Assembly: GCA_013287475.1 (NCBI GenBank)
Contig: JABDDT010000013.1
Span: 1-58,964, forward strand
Length of the DNA stretch: 58,964 nt
Direction of reading: 5' to 3'
Source: Bacteroidota bacterium
GTDB taxonomy: Bacteria > Bacteroidota > Bacteroidia > Chitinophagales > Chitinophagaceae
Below are positions 9,058 through 18,663 of this stretch, in pieces. The notes under the pieces were generated by a model, which made no database searches, was not told the origin of the DNA, and worked only from the letters and a program-made list of their open reading frames with translations. How positions within the stretch are numbered: position 1 is the first letter of the stretch; the number at the start of each line of letters is the position of its first letter. The translations under genes were made by a program, and so were the position numbers.

Positions 9058-9864
9058 ATGTCAAATAAAATCTTAATTATGAATCATACTAAATTCTGTG
9101 TTTCGAACAAAATGAGGAACTGTCTCAGAACATTCAGTGTCCTGTTTTTAGCCTTAGCAATTTCAATAAATACGATGGCTCAGCAGGACTCAACAAATAT
9201 TAAGCGTGAGAAACAATTAAAAAATATTGCAAAATTGAATATCAGCAGCTGGGTTTTATATTCAAATGGTTTTCAATTAGCATATGAAAGATTATTATCC
9301 AGCCATACCAGCATCACATTGTTTGGTGGTTATATAGAGTTTCCCATGCCGTCTATTATTGCCAATAGTGCACTTAATTTTGACAAGGACAAGACGAAAA
9401 GTGGATACAGCTTTGGATCAGAATTTCGTTTTTATCTTTCCAAAGAAAATAAATATGATGCGCCGCATGGCGTTTACCTGGCACCCTTTATAAGTTTTTA
9501 TCATTTCAATAATCAGAGGAACGGCCATGATTCGACAAATCAGGATCAACTCACATTGAATACCACGATGGATTTTTTAAATATCGGAGGTGAACTCGGT
9601 TATCAGTTCGTAATAAAAAAGAGATTTACGGTAGATTGCGTTTTATTCGGTCCGGCTATTACCAGTTATTATTTTAGTCTGCAATTGAATGGCAGCACTT
9701 CAGGAGACCACAGTCAGGAGGTACAGGACATCCTGGACGCAATTAAGCAGAAATATCCACTTATAAAAGACTTAACAAGCGGCGAAAAATTAAGCAGCAG
9801 CGGGGTATCCAATTTCTGGAGCCTGGGATTCAGATATGTCGTTCAGATCGGGTACAGATTTTAA
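9058..9864 (+). CDS. Outer-membrane beta-barrel protein
   Basis: The ATG at 9058 directly follows the stop of the previous gene, so translational coupling is possible. The more convincing signal peptide (MRNCLRTFSVLFLALAISIN, ending MAQQ) begins at 9112, which may be the true start. The mature protein has barrel features: a polar/aromatic alternation (SWVLYSNGFQLAYERLL), FGSEFRFYLS in the middle, and a terminal strand FRYVVQIGYRF ending in Phe. Function unknown; it is probably co-expressed with the large surface protein. Confidence 0.7.
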   Translation: MSNKILIMNHTKFCVSNKMRNCLRTFSVLFLALAISINTMAQQDSTNIKREKQLKNIAKLNISSWVLYSNGFQLAYERLLSSHTSITLFGGYIEFPMPSIIANSALNFDKDKTKSGYSFGSEFRFYLSKENKYDAPHGVYLAPFISFYHFNNQRNGHDSTNQDQLTLNTTMDFLNIGGELGYQFVIKKRFTVDCVLFGPAITSYYFSLQLNGSTSGDHSQEVQDILDAIKQKYPLIKDLTSGEKLSSSGVSNFWSLGFRYVVQIGYRF

Positions 9865-9899
9865 AATTCTATTTAATTAATCAGGCCTGGGAAGAAATT

Positions 9900-11621
9900 T
9901 TACAAATTTCCTTTTTTAAATTCTTCTATCGCATGATGAGCTGCCCTTGCCGTGATTGCCATAAATGTAAGAGATGGATTCTGATTTCCTACAGACGTCA
10001 TACATGATCCATCCGTTACAAAAACATTTTTGCATTTGTGCAATTGATTCCATTTATTCAACATGGAAGTTTCAGGATTTTTCCCCATCCGTATTCCACC
10101 CATCTCATGAATATCCAATCCGGGTGCCTGCTTATTATCGTTCTGTATAATATTTTTACATCCTGCAGTTTCCAGTATCTCAGCACCCTGGTTTAAAAAA
10201 TCCTTTACCATCTTCTCATCATTTTCATCGTAAGCAACTGAAGTAATAAGCTGTGGTATGCCCCACTCATCTTGTAAATCTTTGCTTAATCTTACATGAT
10301 TGCTCTTTTTAGGTATCACTTCACCCTGCATGGACATATAAACTGACCAATCCCCTGCCTGCGACATTATATTTTTAAAATCTTCACCGATGCCGGGTTG
10401 TGAAATATCGATACCAGTATTTCGATAGGCACCCCAGAAAACAAGGTAACCCCGTTGAAAATCTTCCTCCTGTTTATAAACATTTCTGAAATTAGGCATC
10501 AATGGTGACACCGGCCTTCTGCCATAATAATATTCATCAGAAAATCCGTCAATGCCGGCGGAAATGGAGCCTCTGTAATTTTGAAATGCAATATATTTTC
10601 CAAGAATATCATGATCATTTCCTAAACCTTCTGGGAAACGGCGCGAGGTAGAATTCAATAATATAAGATTACTGTTCAGGCAGGCAGCATTAACAAAAAT
10701 TACACGGGCAAAATATTCAGTTGCCTGTTTGGTTTTTGCATCGATCACCCGTACGCCGGTTGCCCTTTCTTTTTTTTCGTCATATAAGATGGAATGCACA
10801 ACCGAATCAGGGCGAATGGTCATGTTGCCTGTATTTTCAGCCCATGGTAATGTGGAAGAATTGGAACTGAAGTATCCGCCGTATGGACAGCCACGGCTGC
10901 AGAGATTCCTAGCCTGACATTGTCCACGACCCTGCCGCAACTGAATTTCTCCCGCCTGGGTCAGGTTTGCACAACGGCCCATCAGCATCCGCCTGTTTGA
11001 ATAATGTGCATTTACTTTGCGGCGCATACTGATTTCTGCGCAGTTGAATTCCCAGGGAGGCAGGAATTCACCATCCGGGAGGTTATCTATTCCATCTTTA
11101 TTACCGCTGATTCCTGCAAATTTTTCCACATGAGAATACCAGGGTGCAAGGTCATTATACCTGATGGGCCAATCCACCGCGAATCCGTCTCTCAGAGGTG
11201 CTTCAAACTCAAACCTGCTCCAGCGCTGGGTTTCGCGTGCCCACATCAGGGATTTTCCGCCTACCTGGTAACCTCTGATCCAGTCAAACGGTTTTTCCTG
11301 TATATAAGGATGTTCTTTATCCTTGACAAAAAAATGCTGTGCCGATTCGTCAAATGCATAACATTTACTGATGATGGGATTCTCGCGCTCAAGCTCCAGT
11401 GAAATTCTTCCGCGATGAATAAACTGCCAGGGATGTTTGGTAGCTGTCGGGTAGTCTTTGATATGTTTTACATCTCTTCCCCGTTCCAATACCAGTGTTT
11501 TAATTCCCGATTCGCATAATTCCTTAGCGGCCCATCCACCACTGATTCCTGATCCTATGACGATGGCATCAAATCTGTTGGATGTGCCCGTGTTGTAATT
11601 GATATTATGCGTGTCTCCCAT
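9900..11621 (-). CDS. GMC-family FAD-dependent oxidoreductase
   Basis: I placed the start at 11621 (MGDTHNINYN...), 28 residues inside the longest frame, because the upstream part is not conserved-looking. The FAD-binding Rossmann motif is VIGSGISGGWAAKELCESG near the N-terminus. The C-terminal GMC signature has DIHEMGGIRMG and then VTDGSCMTSVGNQNPSLTFMAITARAAHH, giving the His/Asn catalytic pair. These enzymes oxidise alcohols or sugar hydroxyls; Bacteroidota relatives are often linked to 3-keto-sugar formation. A cluster of cysteines (CQARNLCSRGCPYGGYF) is present. No signal peptide or partner small subunit is next to it. It diverges from the TIM-barrel gene at 11793. Confidence 0.85.
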   Translation of the reverse strand: MGDTHNINYNTGTSNRFDAIVIGSGISGGWAAKELCESGIKTLVLERGRDVKHIKDYPTATKHPWQFIHRGRISLELERENPIISKCYAFDESAQHFFVKDKEHPYIQEKPFDWIRGYQVGGKSLMWARETQRWSRFEFEAPLRDGFAVDWPIRYNDLAPWYSHVEKFAGISGNKDGIDNLPDGEFLPPWEFNCAEISMRRKVNAHYSNRRMLMGRCANLTQAGEIQLRQGRGQCQARNLCSRGCPYGGYFSSNSSTLPWAENTGNMTIRPDSVVHSILYDEKKERATGVRVIDAKTKQATEYFARVIFVNAACLNSNLILLNSTSRRFPEGLGNDHDILGKYIAFQNYRGSISAGIDGFSDEYYYGRRPVSPLMPNFRNVYKQEEDFQRGYLVFWGAYRNTGIDISQPGIGEDFKNIMSQAGDWSVYMSMQGEVIPKKSNHVRLSKDLQDEWGIPQLITSVAYDENDEKMVKDFLNQGAEILETAGCKNIIQNDNKQAPGLDIHEMGGIRMGKNPETSMLNKWNQLHKCKNVFVTDGSCMTSVGNQNPSLTFMAITARAAHHAIEEFKKGNL

Positions 11622-11792
11622 GTCGAAATCGTACCAGACAGATGTACAATTACATAATAAGTTCGTACTTAAAGATGTATTCTTAAAATAATCTTTATAA
11701 AACATCCTGTCATTCAGAATTGTATTCCAGACTTAATTTGCCCGTGAAGTCAAAATAAGCGTTAAACTTTGCTAAATTTAAGTTTGATTAAA

Positions 11793-12692
11793 ATGAAAAG
11801 TCAGGATCTAAACAGACGCAATTTTCTACGAATGAGCGGAATGGGAATGCTTGGAGCATCCATTCTTAAACCGGCAATGAATGCTATCGGCCTTGAAAAA
11901 TGGAGGCCGGCAAAATTATCTGTTCAGTTATATACCGTAAGAAATCAGATCAGTACTGATATTCAGGGCACGCTGGCAAAAGTTCGGGGAATAGGATTTG
12001 AAACGGTGGAGACAGCTTTCTGGCCCCAAGGCATTACCATACAAAAAGCAGCCAAATATATTAAAGATGCTGGCCTCTCTGCATCATCAGCACATATTGA
12101 GTTGCCCATTGGAGAAAAGAAACAAATCATGCTGGATACGGCTGCAGCATTTAATTGTAAAAAAATGATCTGGCACGGATGGCCGGAAGACAAACGCTAT
12201 AGCAGTCTCCAGGGAACCATGGAACTTATTTCTATTTACAATGAGGCTGGAAAATTTGCAAAGGCAAATGGTCTGCAATTCGGATTACATAACCACTGGT
12301 GGGAATACCGCAACAAAATTGATGGCCGGTTTGTTTATGAATTATTGTTCGAAAATCTTGATCCGGATATATTTTTCGAAGTGGATACTTACTGGGTGAA
12401 AGTAGCTGGTCAGGATCCGGCGGCTATAGTAAAGAAACTGGGCAGCAGGGCTCCGCTGCTTCATATTAAAGACGGTCCTGCCATATGGAACGATTTATTA
12501 CCCCAGGATAATCCGGATCCAATGACCGCTGTGGGTAAGGGCACGCAAAATTTCCCTGAGATCGTTAAAGCTGCCGATGGAAATACGGAATGGATGGTGG
12601 TGGAAATGGACAAAACATCGGGCGATACCTTCGAAGCATTAAAAGATAGTTATGATTATTTGATAAAAAATAAACTGGCACGCGTTCGGTAA
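11793..12692 (+). CDS. Tat-exported sugar isomerase/epimerase-like TIM-barrel protein
   Basis: The start at 11793 (MKSQDLNRRNFLRMSG) puts a twin-arginine motif, RRNFLRM, at the N-terminus, followed by a hydrophobic stretch. This predicts Tat export, which suits a folded metalloprotein. The body matches xylose-isomerase-like TIM barrels (AP endonuclease family 2 fold): VQLYTVRNQ, SSAHIELP, FGLHNHWWEY, FFEVDTYWVKVAG, PLLHIKDGP and VVEMDKTSG carry the usual His/Glu/Asp metal ligands. Substrate is unknown; with the divergent GMC oxidoreductase it may act on an oxidised sugar (inference). It heads a plus-strand run leading into the hydroxyproline genes. Confidence 0.8.
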   Translation: MKSQDLNRRNFLRMSGMGMLGASILKPAMNAIGLEKWRPAKLSVQLYTVRNQISTDIQGTLAKVRGIGFETVETAFWPQGITIQKAAKYIKDAGLSASSAHIELPIGEKKQIMLDTAAAFNCKKMIWHGWPEDKRYSSLQGTMELISIYNEAGKFAKANGLQFGLHNHWWEYRNKIDGRFVYELLFENLDPDIFFEVDTYWVKVAGQDPAAIVKKLGSRAPLLHIKDGPAIWNDLLPQDNPDPMTAVGKGTQNFPEIVKAADGNTEWMVVEMDKTSGDTFEALKDSYDYLIKNKLARVR

Positions 12693-12702
12693 CTTATTTA
12701 AT

Positions 12703-13395
12703 ATGTACAAACTGGTACTCTTAAGGCATGGTGAAAGCGTATGGAACATGGAAAACAGATTTACCGGCTGGCAGGATGTTGACCTGAGTGCCAAAGGTGA
12801 ATTACAGGCTAAAGAAGCCGGGAAGATTTTATCAAAGGCAGGATATATATTTGATCTGAGTTACACTTCATATTTGAAAAGAGCCATCAAGACCCTGCAT
12901 ATTTCTTTGGAAGAATCGAAACTGTTATGGATTCCTGAAATAAAAGCATGGGAATTAAATGAAAGACATTACGGTGCATTGGAAGGATTGAATAAAGCAG
13001 AGACTGCCAAAGATTATAGTGTTGAACAGGTTCATAATTGGCGTAGAAGTTTTAAATCCTCTCCCCCCCTTCTAAACAAAGACGATAAAAGATGTGTAAC
13101 AAATGATGCTAAATATTTTTCTTTAGACCCTCTTCAAATACCTTACGGGGAAAGCCTGGAAGAAATGATGCAGAAAAGAGTAATTCCTTACTGGACCGAT
13201 CAGATAACTCCCGCTATATTGGAGGGCCGAAAAATAATCATTTCAGCACATGGCAATACATTGAGAGGACTGGCAAAACATCTGGATCACATAAGCGATC
13301 AGGAAATTGAAAAGCTCGATATTCCGACAGGTGTTCCACTCGTGTACGAACTGGACGCTTCTCTTCATCCGATTACACATTATTATCTTACATGA
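12703..13395 (+). CDS. gpmA: 2,3-bisphosphoglycerate-dependent phosphoglycerate mutase
   Basis: The protein has 230 residues, the usual length of the cofactor-dependent enzyme. The phosphohistidine motif LLRHGES is at residues 6-12 (His9). Substrate contacts appear in NRFTGWQDVDLS. The acid/base region is ELNERHYGALEGLNKAETA (Glu87), and the second catalytic His is in ISAHGNTLRG (His183). It interconverts 3- and 2-phosphoglycerate in glycolysis and gluconeogenesis in the cytoplasm. It starts 10 bases after the TIM-barrel gene and 18 bases before the DapA-family gene, so it seems to belong to the same transcript. That is an unexpected setting for a housekeeping enzyme; whether the genome has another mutase cannot be told here. 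Confidence 0.85.
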   Translation: MYKLVLLRHGESVWNMENRFTGWQDVDLSAKGELQAKEAGKILSKAGYIFDLSYTSYLKRAIKTLHISLEESKLLWIPEIKAWELNERHYGALEGLNKAETAKDYSVEQVHNWRRSFKSSPPLLNKDDKRCVTNDAKYFSLDPLQIPYGESLEEMMQKRVIPYWTDQITPAILEGRKIIISAHGNTLRGLAKHLDHISDQEIEKLDIPTGVPLVYELDASLHPITHYYLT

Positions 13396-13413
13396 ACTTT
13401 TAAAATATTTTTT

Positions 13414-14358
13414 ATGTCGAAGGTAAAATGGGAAGGTGTATATCCGGCATTGCTCACGCCATTTAAAAAGGACGATACGATCGATTTCAACATGTTCAAA
13501 TTGAATTTGGACGCGCAGGTTAATGCGGGTATTGACGGGATCGTTATCGGAGGATCATTGGGCGAAGCAAGCACATTGCTTAAAGAAGAATTAATTGAAT
13601 TGCTTCACAGTTCAAAAAAATATTTACCAGATTCGATTCCGGTAATTGTAAACATTGCTGAACAGGCTTCCAAAGCAGCAATAAAATCCGCGGAGGACGC
13701 AGAAAAAAACGGTGCCGATGGATTAATGCTGCTTCCTCCTATGCGTTACAAAGCTGACGACAGGGAAACCAACGAATATTTCAAAACAGTGGCAGCAAAT
13801 ACGTCGCTTCCGATCATGATATATAATAATCCTTACGATTATAAGATCGAAGTAACGCTGAAAATGTTTGAAGAACTGGGTGCTATTTCCAATATACAGG
13901 CAGTGAAAGAATCCACCAGGGATGTGTCCAATGTAACCAGGATGAGAAATCATTTTGGCGACAGATTCAAAATACTCTGCGGAGTGGATACGCTGGCCTT
14001 GGAAGAACTGGCCCTAGGAGCTGATGGATGGATCGCAGGTCTTGTGGATGCATTTCCGGCTGAAACTGTGGCGGTGTATCGCCTGATGAAAGCCGGCAGA
14101 TATCATGAGGCATTAAAAATATACAGATGGTTTCTTCCGGTACTTGAATTGGATATTCAGGCAAAGCTGGTGCATTATATCAAACTGGCTGCAACGCAGA
14201 CCGGTATTGGGACAGAATATATGAGGGCACCGAGGTTATTGCTAGAAGGGGAAGAAAGAAATAAAATACTGACCATTATAAACAACGCTATAGAAAAAAG
14301 ACCCTTACTGCCAGATTATTTAAATTTGTCAAAAAAGCAATATGCTGAAAGGGTTTAA
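13414..14358 (+). CDS. DapA-family lyase, probable 1-pyrroline-4-hydroxy-2-carboxylate deaminase
   Basis: The protein has 314 residues. The N-acetylneuraminate lyase/DHDPS fold is shown by GGSLGEASTL near the N-terminus, the Tyr motif MIYNNP (Tyr137) and the Schiff-base lysine in IQAVKES (Lys165). By itself the family includes several activities. The neighbours (semialdehyde dehydrogenase, 4-hydroxyproline epimerase and amino-acid oxidase) point to the hydroxyproline-pathway deaminase, which converts 1-pyrroline-4-hydroxy-2-carboxylate to 2-oxoglutarate semialdehyde with loss of ammonia. It overlaps the next gene by 17 bases, implying coupled translation. A true lysine-biosynthesis DapA is unlikely in this context. 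Confidence 0.8.
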   Translation: MSKVKWEGVYPALLTPFKKDDTIDFNMFKLNLDAQVNAGIDGIVIGGSLGEASTLLKEELIELLHSSKKYLPDSIPVIVNIAEQASKAAIKSAEDAEKNGADGLMLLPPMRYKADDRETNEYFKTVAANTSLPIMIYNNPYDYKIEVTLKMFEELGAISNIQAVKESTRDVSNVTRMRNHFGDRFKILCGVDTLALEELALGADGWIAGLVDAFPAETVAVYRLMKAGRYHEALKIYRWFLPVLELDIQAKLVHYIKLAATQTGIGTEYMRAPRLLLEGEERNKILTIINNAIEKRPLLPDYLNLSKKQYAERV

Positions 14359-15934
14359 TATCATCGGAGATACAGAAATTGCAGAGGGTGATGATTATTT
14401 GCAGGCATTCAGTCCGACACATCTGAAAAATCTGCCCGAGAAATTTATAGTCGCGACAGCACAGGAACTGGAAAACGCAGTTGAGAAAGCAACCATTGCA
14501 TTTAATTCATACAAAAATACCAGTGCAAAAGAAAGAGCCCTTTTTCTAGAAACCATTGCGAAGGAAATTGATAATATCGGGGATGAACTCATAGATCGTG
14601 CAAAACTGGAAACAGGTTTAACTGAACAAAGACTGACCAGCGAACGTGGAAGAACTACCGGACAATTAAAATTATTTGCTGAATTATTGCGTGAGGGATC
14701 CTGGGTTGAAGCAGTTATTGATGAGGCATTGCCTGACAGAAAACCGTTACCACGCAGTGACCTGCGTAAGATGAATATCGCGATTGGCCCTGTGGCTGTT
14801 TTTGGAGCGAGTAATTTCCCCTTTGCATTTTCTACCGCAGGCGGAGATACAGCATCCGCATTGGCAGCCGGTAATCCCGTTATTGTAAAAGCACATCCAT
14901 CCCATCTTGGTACCAATGAATTGATGGGAACGGCAATAAAAAAAGCTGCAGAAATAAGCCATATGCCTGATGGGGTATTTTCTTTTATTATTGGGGATGG
15001 TATAAAAACCGGATTGCAACTTGTTAAACATCCTGGAATAAAAGCGGTTGGATTTACCGGTTCCTATAAAGCAGGTATGACGATTTTTAAAGCAGCAACC
15101 AATGAACGCGAATCTCCGGTTCCAGTATTTGCTGAAATGAGCAGTGTCAATCCCATAGTATTATTGCCTTCGAAGCTGCGTAAAGAATCAGACGCATTAG
15201 CCACGCAACTGGCAGGTTCGATATCCGTGGGCGTAGGTCAGTTTTGCACCAATCCGGGTTTATTATTTTTGATTGAAGACGAAAACTATAAAGGATTTAC
15301 GTTAAAATTAATTGAAACGCTGGCTGCTATTCCTGAAGCGCCCATGCTTAACCAGGGTATATGCAGCAGTTATTATATGAATAGAAAACTAATGGCTAAA
15401 CAAAAAGGAGTGGCAGTTTTATATATGGGTGAAGATGAAAGTGCGGTGAATGAAGGATCATCTGCATTATTTCAGGTGAATGCAAATGATTTTATTCAGA
15501 ACCAGGAATTGCAGAATGAAGTCTTCGGTCCTGCTTCCCTGATTGTAAAATGCAAAGATGAACGTGACCTGTTTCAGGCATTAAAATCCCTGCATGGCCA
15601 GCTGACCGCAACTATTATGGGCGATGCAGATGATATAAGCAAATATGCAGGCAGTATTGAAGTATTAACCGGGAAAGCAGGCAGATTGATTTTTAACGGG
15701 GTACCTACCGGCGTGGAAGTTAGTCATGCTATGGTTCACGGAGGACCGTTCCCGGCAACTACAGATTCACACAGCACTTCCGTTGGTTCAGATGCAATAA
15801 AACGTTTTCTCAGGCCCTTTTGTTTTCAGGACTGTCCGCATGATTTATTACCCGATGCTTTAAAAAATGAGAACCCTTTAGGCATCATGCGAAAAATAAA
15901 TGGTCACTATACAAGAGAGGGCATCTCAGTCTAA
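14342..15934 (+). CDS. 2-oxoglutarate semialdehyde dehydrogenase (aldehyde dehydrogenase superfamily)
   Basis: The protein has 530 residues, the longer size typical of the type III alpha-ketoglutaric semialdehyde dehydrogenases. Seen motifs: the catalytic Asn in GASNFPFAF (about residue 158), the cofactor-phosphate region VKAHPSH, the FTGS glycine motif, the catalytic Glu in AEMSS (Glu265) and the nucleophile in GQFCTNPG (Cys302). It oxidises 2-oxoglutarate semialdehyde to 2-oxoglutarate, the last step of hydroxyproline (or pentose/glucarate) breakdown, feeding the TCA cycle. The overlap with the DapA-family gene and the downstream epimerase support the hydroxyproline assignment. Confidence 0.85.
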   Translation: MLKGFNIIGDTEIAEGDDYLQAFSPTHLKNLPEKFIVATAQELENAVEKATIAFNSYKNTSAKERALFLETIAKEIDNIGDELIDRAKLETGLTEQRLTSERGRTTGQLKLFAELLREGSWVEAVIDEALPDRKPLPRSDLRKMNIAIGPVAVFGASNFPFAFSTAGGDTASALAAGNPVIVKAHPSHLGTNELMGTAIKKAAEISHMPDGVFSFIIGDGIKTGLQLVKHPGIKAVGFTGSYKAGMTIFKAATNERESPVPVFAEMSSVNPIVLLPSKLRKESDALATQLAGSISVGVGQFCTNPGLLFLIEDENYKGFTLKLIETLAAIPEAPMLNQGICSSYYMNRKLMAKQKGVAVLYMGEDESAVNEGSSALFQVNANDFIQNQELQNEVFGPASLIVKCKDERDLFQALKSLHGQLTATIMGDADDISKYAGSIEVLTGKAGRLIFNGVPTGVEVSHAMVHGGPFPATTDSHSTSVGSDAIKRFLRPFCFQDCPHDLLPDALKNENPLGIMRKINGHYTREGISV

Positions 15935-15949
15935 CGTTATTGAATAAAT

Positions 15950-16954
15950 ATGTCTTCAAATAAATTCGTTTGCATAGACGCACATACCTGTGGTAATCCT
16001 GTAAGACTGGTTGTATCCGGCGGACCTGAATTGACCGGAAATTCAATGAGTGAAAAACGCCAGCATTTTTTGAAAGAATATGACTGGATACGTAAGGGAC
16101 TCATGTTTGAACCTCGCGGACACGATATGATGAGCGGGAGTATTTTATATCCACCACATGATCCTGCCAATGATATAGCAGTTCTATTTATTGAAACCAG
16201 TGGATGCCTGCCCATGTGCGGACACGGAACCATTGGCACCATAACCATTGGCATTGAAGAGGGATTAATCATTCCAAAGAAACCAGGATTTGTTCGGATG
16301 GAGACACCGGCAGGGGTCATTTCTGTAGAATATAAGGTGGAGAATAATAAAGTCAAATTTGTAAAACTTACCAACGTCATTTCATATTTAGCAGCAACAG
16401 AATTCACTGCGGAATGCCCTGAGTTAGGTGAACTGGTATTCGACGTTTCTTATGGAGGAAATTTTTATGCGATTGCAGATGTGCAGAAGAATTTTAAGGG
16501 GCTCGAACATTACAGCGCAGATAAACTGATAAGCTGGGCCAGGGTATTGCGAAATAATATCAATGAAAAATATGTATTTGTGCATCCGGAGGATCCGACC
16601 ATTCATGGATGTTCTCATATATTATGGACAGGCGCAGTGATGGATAAAACATCGACAGCGAGAAATGCAGTTTTTTACGGAGACAAAGCCATTGACCGAA
16701 GCCCTTGCGGAACGGGCACTTCAGCAAGGATGGCGCAATGGTATGCCAAAGGAAAATTACAAAAAGGAGATCTTTTTATACACGAAAGTATTATCGGTTC
16801 AAAATTTACAGGTACAATAGAAGAAGAAACGACCATCGCCGGCATACCTGCTATTAAACCCGGCATTGAAGGCTGGGCGAGGATTTATGGCCATAACACA
16901 ATCAGTATTGATGAAGAGGATGATCCATATGCATTTGGTTTTCAGGTTCTGTAA
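15950..16954 (+). CDS. 4-hydroxyproline 2-epimerase (proline racemase family)
   Basis: The protein has 334 residues. Both catalytic cysteines of the racemase/epimerase type are present: LPMCGHGTIG (Cys90) and DRSPCGTGTSARMAQ (Cys253). Two cysteines argue against the trans-3-hydroxyproline dehydratase subgroup, which has Thr at one position. The enzyme converts trans-4-hydroxy-L-proline to cis-4-hydroxy-D-proline by a two-base mechanism with no cofactor. It lies 15 bases after the semialdehyde dehydrogenase and 13 bases before the D-amino-acid dehydrogenase that would use its product. Proline racemase itself is the main alternative; the operon makes hydroxyproline more likely. Confidence 0.85.
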   Translation: MSSNKFVCIDAHTCGNPVRLVVSGGPELTGNSMSEKRQHFLKEYDWIRKGLMFEPRGHDMMSGSILYPPHDPANDIAVLFIETSGCLPMCGHGTIGTITIGIEEGLIIPKKPGFVRMETPAGVISVEYKVENNKVKFVKLTNVISYLAATEFTAECPELGELVFDVSYGGNFYAIADVQKNFKGLEHYSADKLISWARVLRNNINEKYVFVHPEDPTIHGCSHILWTGAVMDKTSTARNAVFYGDKAIDRSPCGTGTSARMAQWYAKGKLQKGDLFIHESIIGSKFTGTIEEETTIAGIPAIKPGIEGWARIYGHNTISIDEEDDPYAFGFQVL

Positions 16955-16967
16955 AATATAATAGTTC

Positions 16968-18212
16968 ATGAAGGCAGTTATTGTTGGCGGAGGAATTATT
17001 GGATTATGTTCTGCATATTATTTACAAAAAAGCGGATGGCAGGTAACTGTAGTTGAACGCGACGATCTAACTGATAACTGTTCTTTTGGAAATGCCGGAT
17101 ATATTGTACCAAGTCATATTACACCATTGGCATCGCCTGGAATTATTGCAAAAGGTTTCAAATGGATGTTCAATAGCAAAAGTCCTTTCTATATAAAACC
17201 TGCACTGAGTATGCAGCTTATAAACTGGGGAATTTTGTTCATCCGTCATGCCAATCAAAAGAATGTAGATCATGGCGCTCCATATTTACGTGATCTGAGT
17301 TTACTGGGTTCTCATTTATATGATGAACTGGCAAACCAGCCGGGATTTGATTTTGCACTTGAACACAAAGGGATCATGGTATATTATAAAACGGAGAAAG
17401 CTGCTGAAGAAGAAGCACATCTTGCAACCACTGCGAGATCACTTGGTTTGGATGCGGATGTGCTTTCAAAAGAACAGGTGCAATTCCTGGAACCGGGAAC
17501 AGAACTGGATATACTGGGTGCCGTGCATTATCATTGCGATGCACATTTATATCCGGTAAAACTGATGGAGCAATTAATGCAAAGCATCATGCAAAATGGA
17601 GGGGTGATAAAAACCCAAAGTGCAGTAACGGGTATGGATATTTCCAATGGAATAATAAATAAAATTCACACGGAGAAGGAAAGTTTTCAAGCTGATTTAT
17701 TCGTTGTAAGCGGAGGTTCCTGGTTGCCTGATCTGTGTAAAATGGCAGGAATACATATTCCCCTCATGCCTGGCAAAGGATATTCTATCACCAAAAAGAA
17801 TCCTGAGAAAAAATTGAATATACCTGCTATTCTTTGCGAAGCCAGAGTAGCCATCACTCCTATGAATGGTTATATGCGATATGGCGGCACGATGGAAATA
17901 GCAGCGGTGAACAAGGAAATTAATATAAACAGGGTTCGTGGTATTGTTGAATCGGTGACCAAATATATTCCCGGAATTAAACTGGAGCTTCCTGAGAAAA
18001 AAGATATATGGTATGGATTTCGTCCCTGCTCGGCAGATGGTCTACCCTACATCGGATTCAGTAAAAAAATAAAAAACATGATCATTGCCGGCGGCCATTC
18101 CATGATGGGCCTGGGTTTGGGAACTTCTACAGGAATGGTCGTTGCCGATTTAGCCAATGGTCATACACCATCGGTAAAAATTGATGCTTTTGATCCGGAA
18201 AGGTTTTCCTGA
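16968..18212 (+). CDS. FAD-dependent D-hydroxyproline dehydrogenase (DadA-like)
   Basis: The protein has 414 residues. The dinucleotide-binding motif VGGGIIGLCSAYYL lies at the extreme N-terminus, so there is no signal peptide. The C-terminal FRPCSADGLPYIG and GHSMMGLGLGTSTGMVVADL are hallmarks of the DAO/DadA family. In the hydroxyproline pathway this enzyme oxidises cis-4-hydroxy-D-proline to 1-pyrroline-4-hydroxy-2-carboxylate and passes electrons to the respiratory chain. As the last gene of the operon it completes the route epimerase, dehydrogenase, deaminase, semialdehyde dehydrogenase. A broader D-amino-acid dehydrogenase remains possible. No dedicated transporter is adjacent. Confidence 0.8.
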   Translation: MKAVIVGGGIIGLCSAYYLQKSGWQVTVVERDDLTDNCSFGNAGYIVPSHITPLASPGIIAKGFKWMFNSKSPFYIKPALSMQLINWGILFIRHANQKNVDHGAPYLRDLSLLGSHLYDELANQPGFDFALEHKGIMVYYKTEKAAEEEAHLATTARSLGLDADVLSKEQVQFLEPGTELDILGAVHYHCDAHLYPVKLMEQLMQSIMQNGGVIKTQSAVTGMDISNGIINKIHTEKESFQADLFVVSGGSWLPDLCKMAGIHIPLMPGKGYSITKKNPEKKLNIPAILCEARVAITPMNGYMRYGGTMEIAAVNKEININRVRGIVESVTKYIPGIKLELPEKKDIWYGFRPCSADGLPYIGFSKKIKNMIIAGGHSMMGLGLGTSTGMVVADLANGHTPSVKIDAFDPERFS

Positions 18213-18234
18213 CCGCGGACAGAAGGGAATATTA

Positions 18235-18558
18235 TTAACCCGCAAATGGAGCGCTGAAAAGATTTTTTAACCAGGCAATATGCAATGTGGCTTTATATTT
18301 TGCGATCTCTGTCCTGGTATAGGTTCCATCAAGAATGGAAATGATATCTTTTTTAAGAGTGCTGATAATTTGTGATGTGCTAACGCCTTTCCAATACCTG
18401 ATGCGTAATTTTTCAACATATTCCGGTGGCACATCATTTACCTTATCCAAAATCTCCTGCAAATAATTTCCAATATCAGTCAGATTGTTGGACTGGAGGA
18501 TTTTTATGTGCAGGTCTCTGATTCCCTGCATCAGTGAGTTTTGGATTTGATTTTTCAT
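18235..18558 (-). CDS. Hypothetical helical protein
   Basis: The protein has 107 residues and is mostly helical (LMQGIRDLHIKILQSN, NYLQEILDKVNDVPPEYVEKLRIRYW), ending WLKNLFSAPFAG. There is no signal peptide and no recognised family. It is the first gene of the accessory region, convergent with the hydroxyproline operon, and lies about 105 bases downstream of the DUF6266-like gene on the same strand. An inverted repeat with arms TTCCGGA/TCCGGAA is in the spacer behind it. Confidence 0.5.
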   Translation of the reverse strand: MKNQIQNSLMQGIRDLHIKILQSNNLTDIGNYLQEILDKVNDVPPEYVEKLRIRYWKGVSTSQIISTLKKDIISILDGTYTRTEIAKYKATLHIAWLKNLFSAPFAG

Positions 18559-18663
18559 ATAGTTGGTTAACGTATAAATTCCGGATTTGTTTTCCGGAAA
18601 TTAAACCAATTTTTGAACCACAGTATTGCTAAGGTCCTGTTTTACATCCACTATCTTTCCCCA

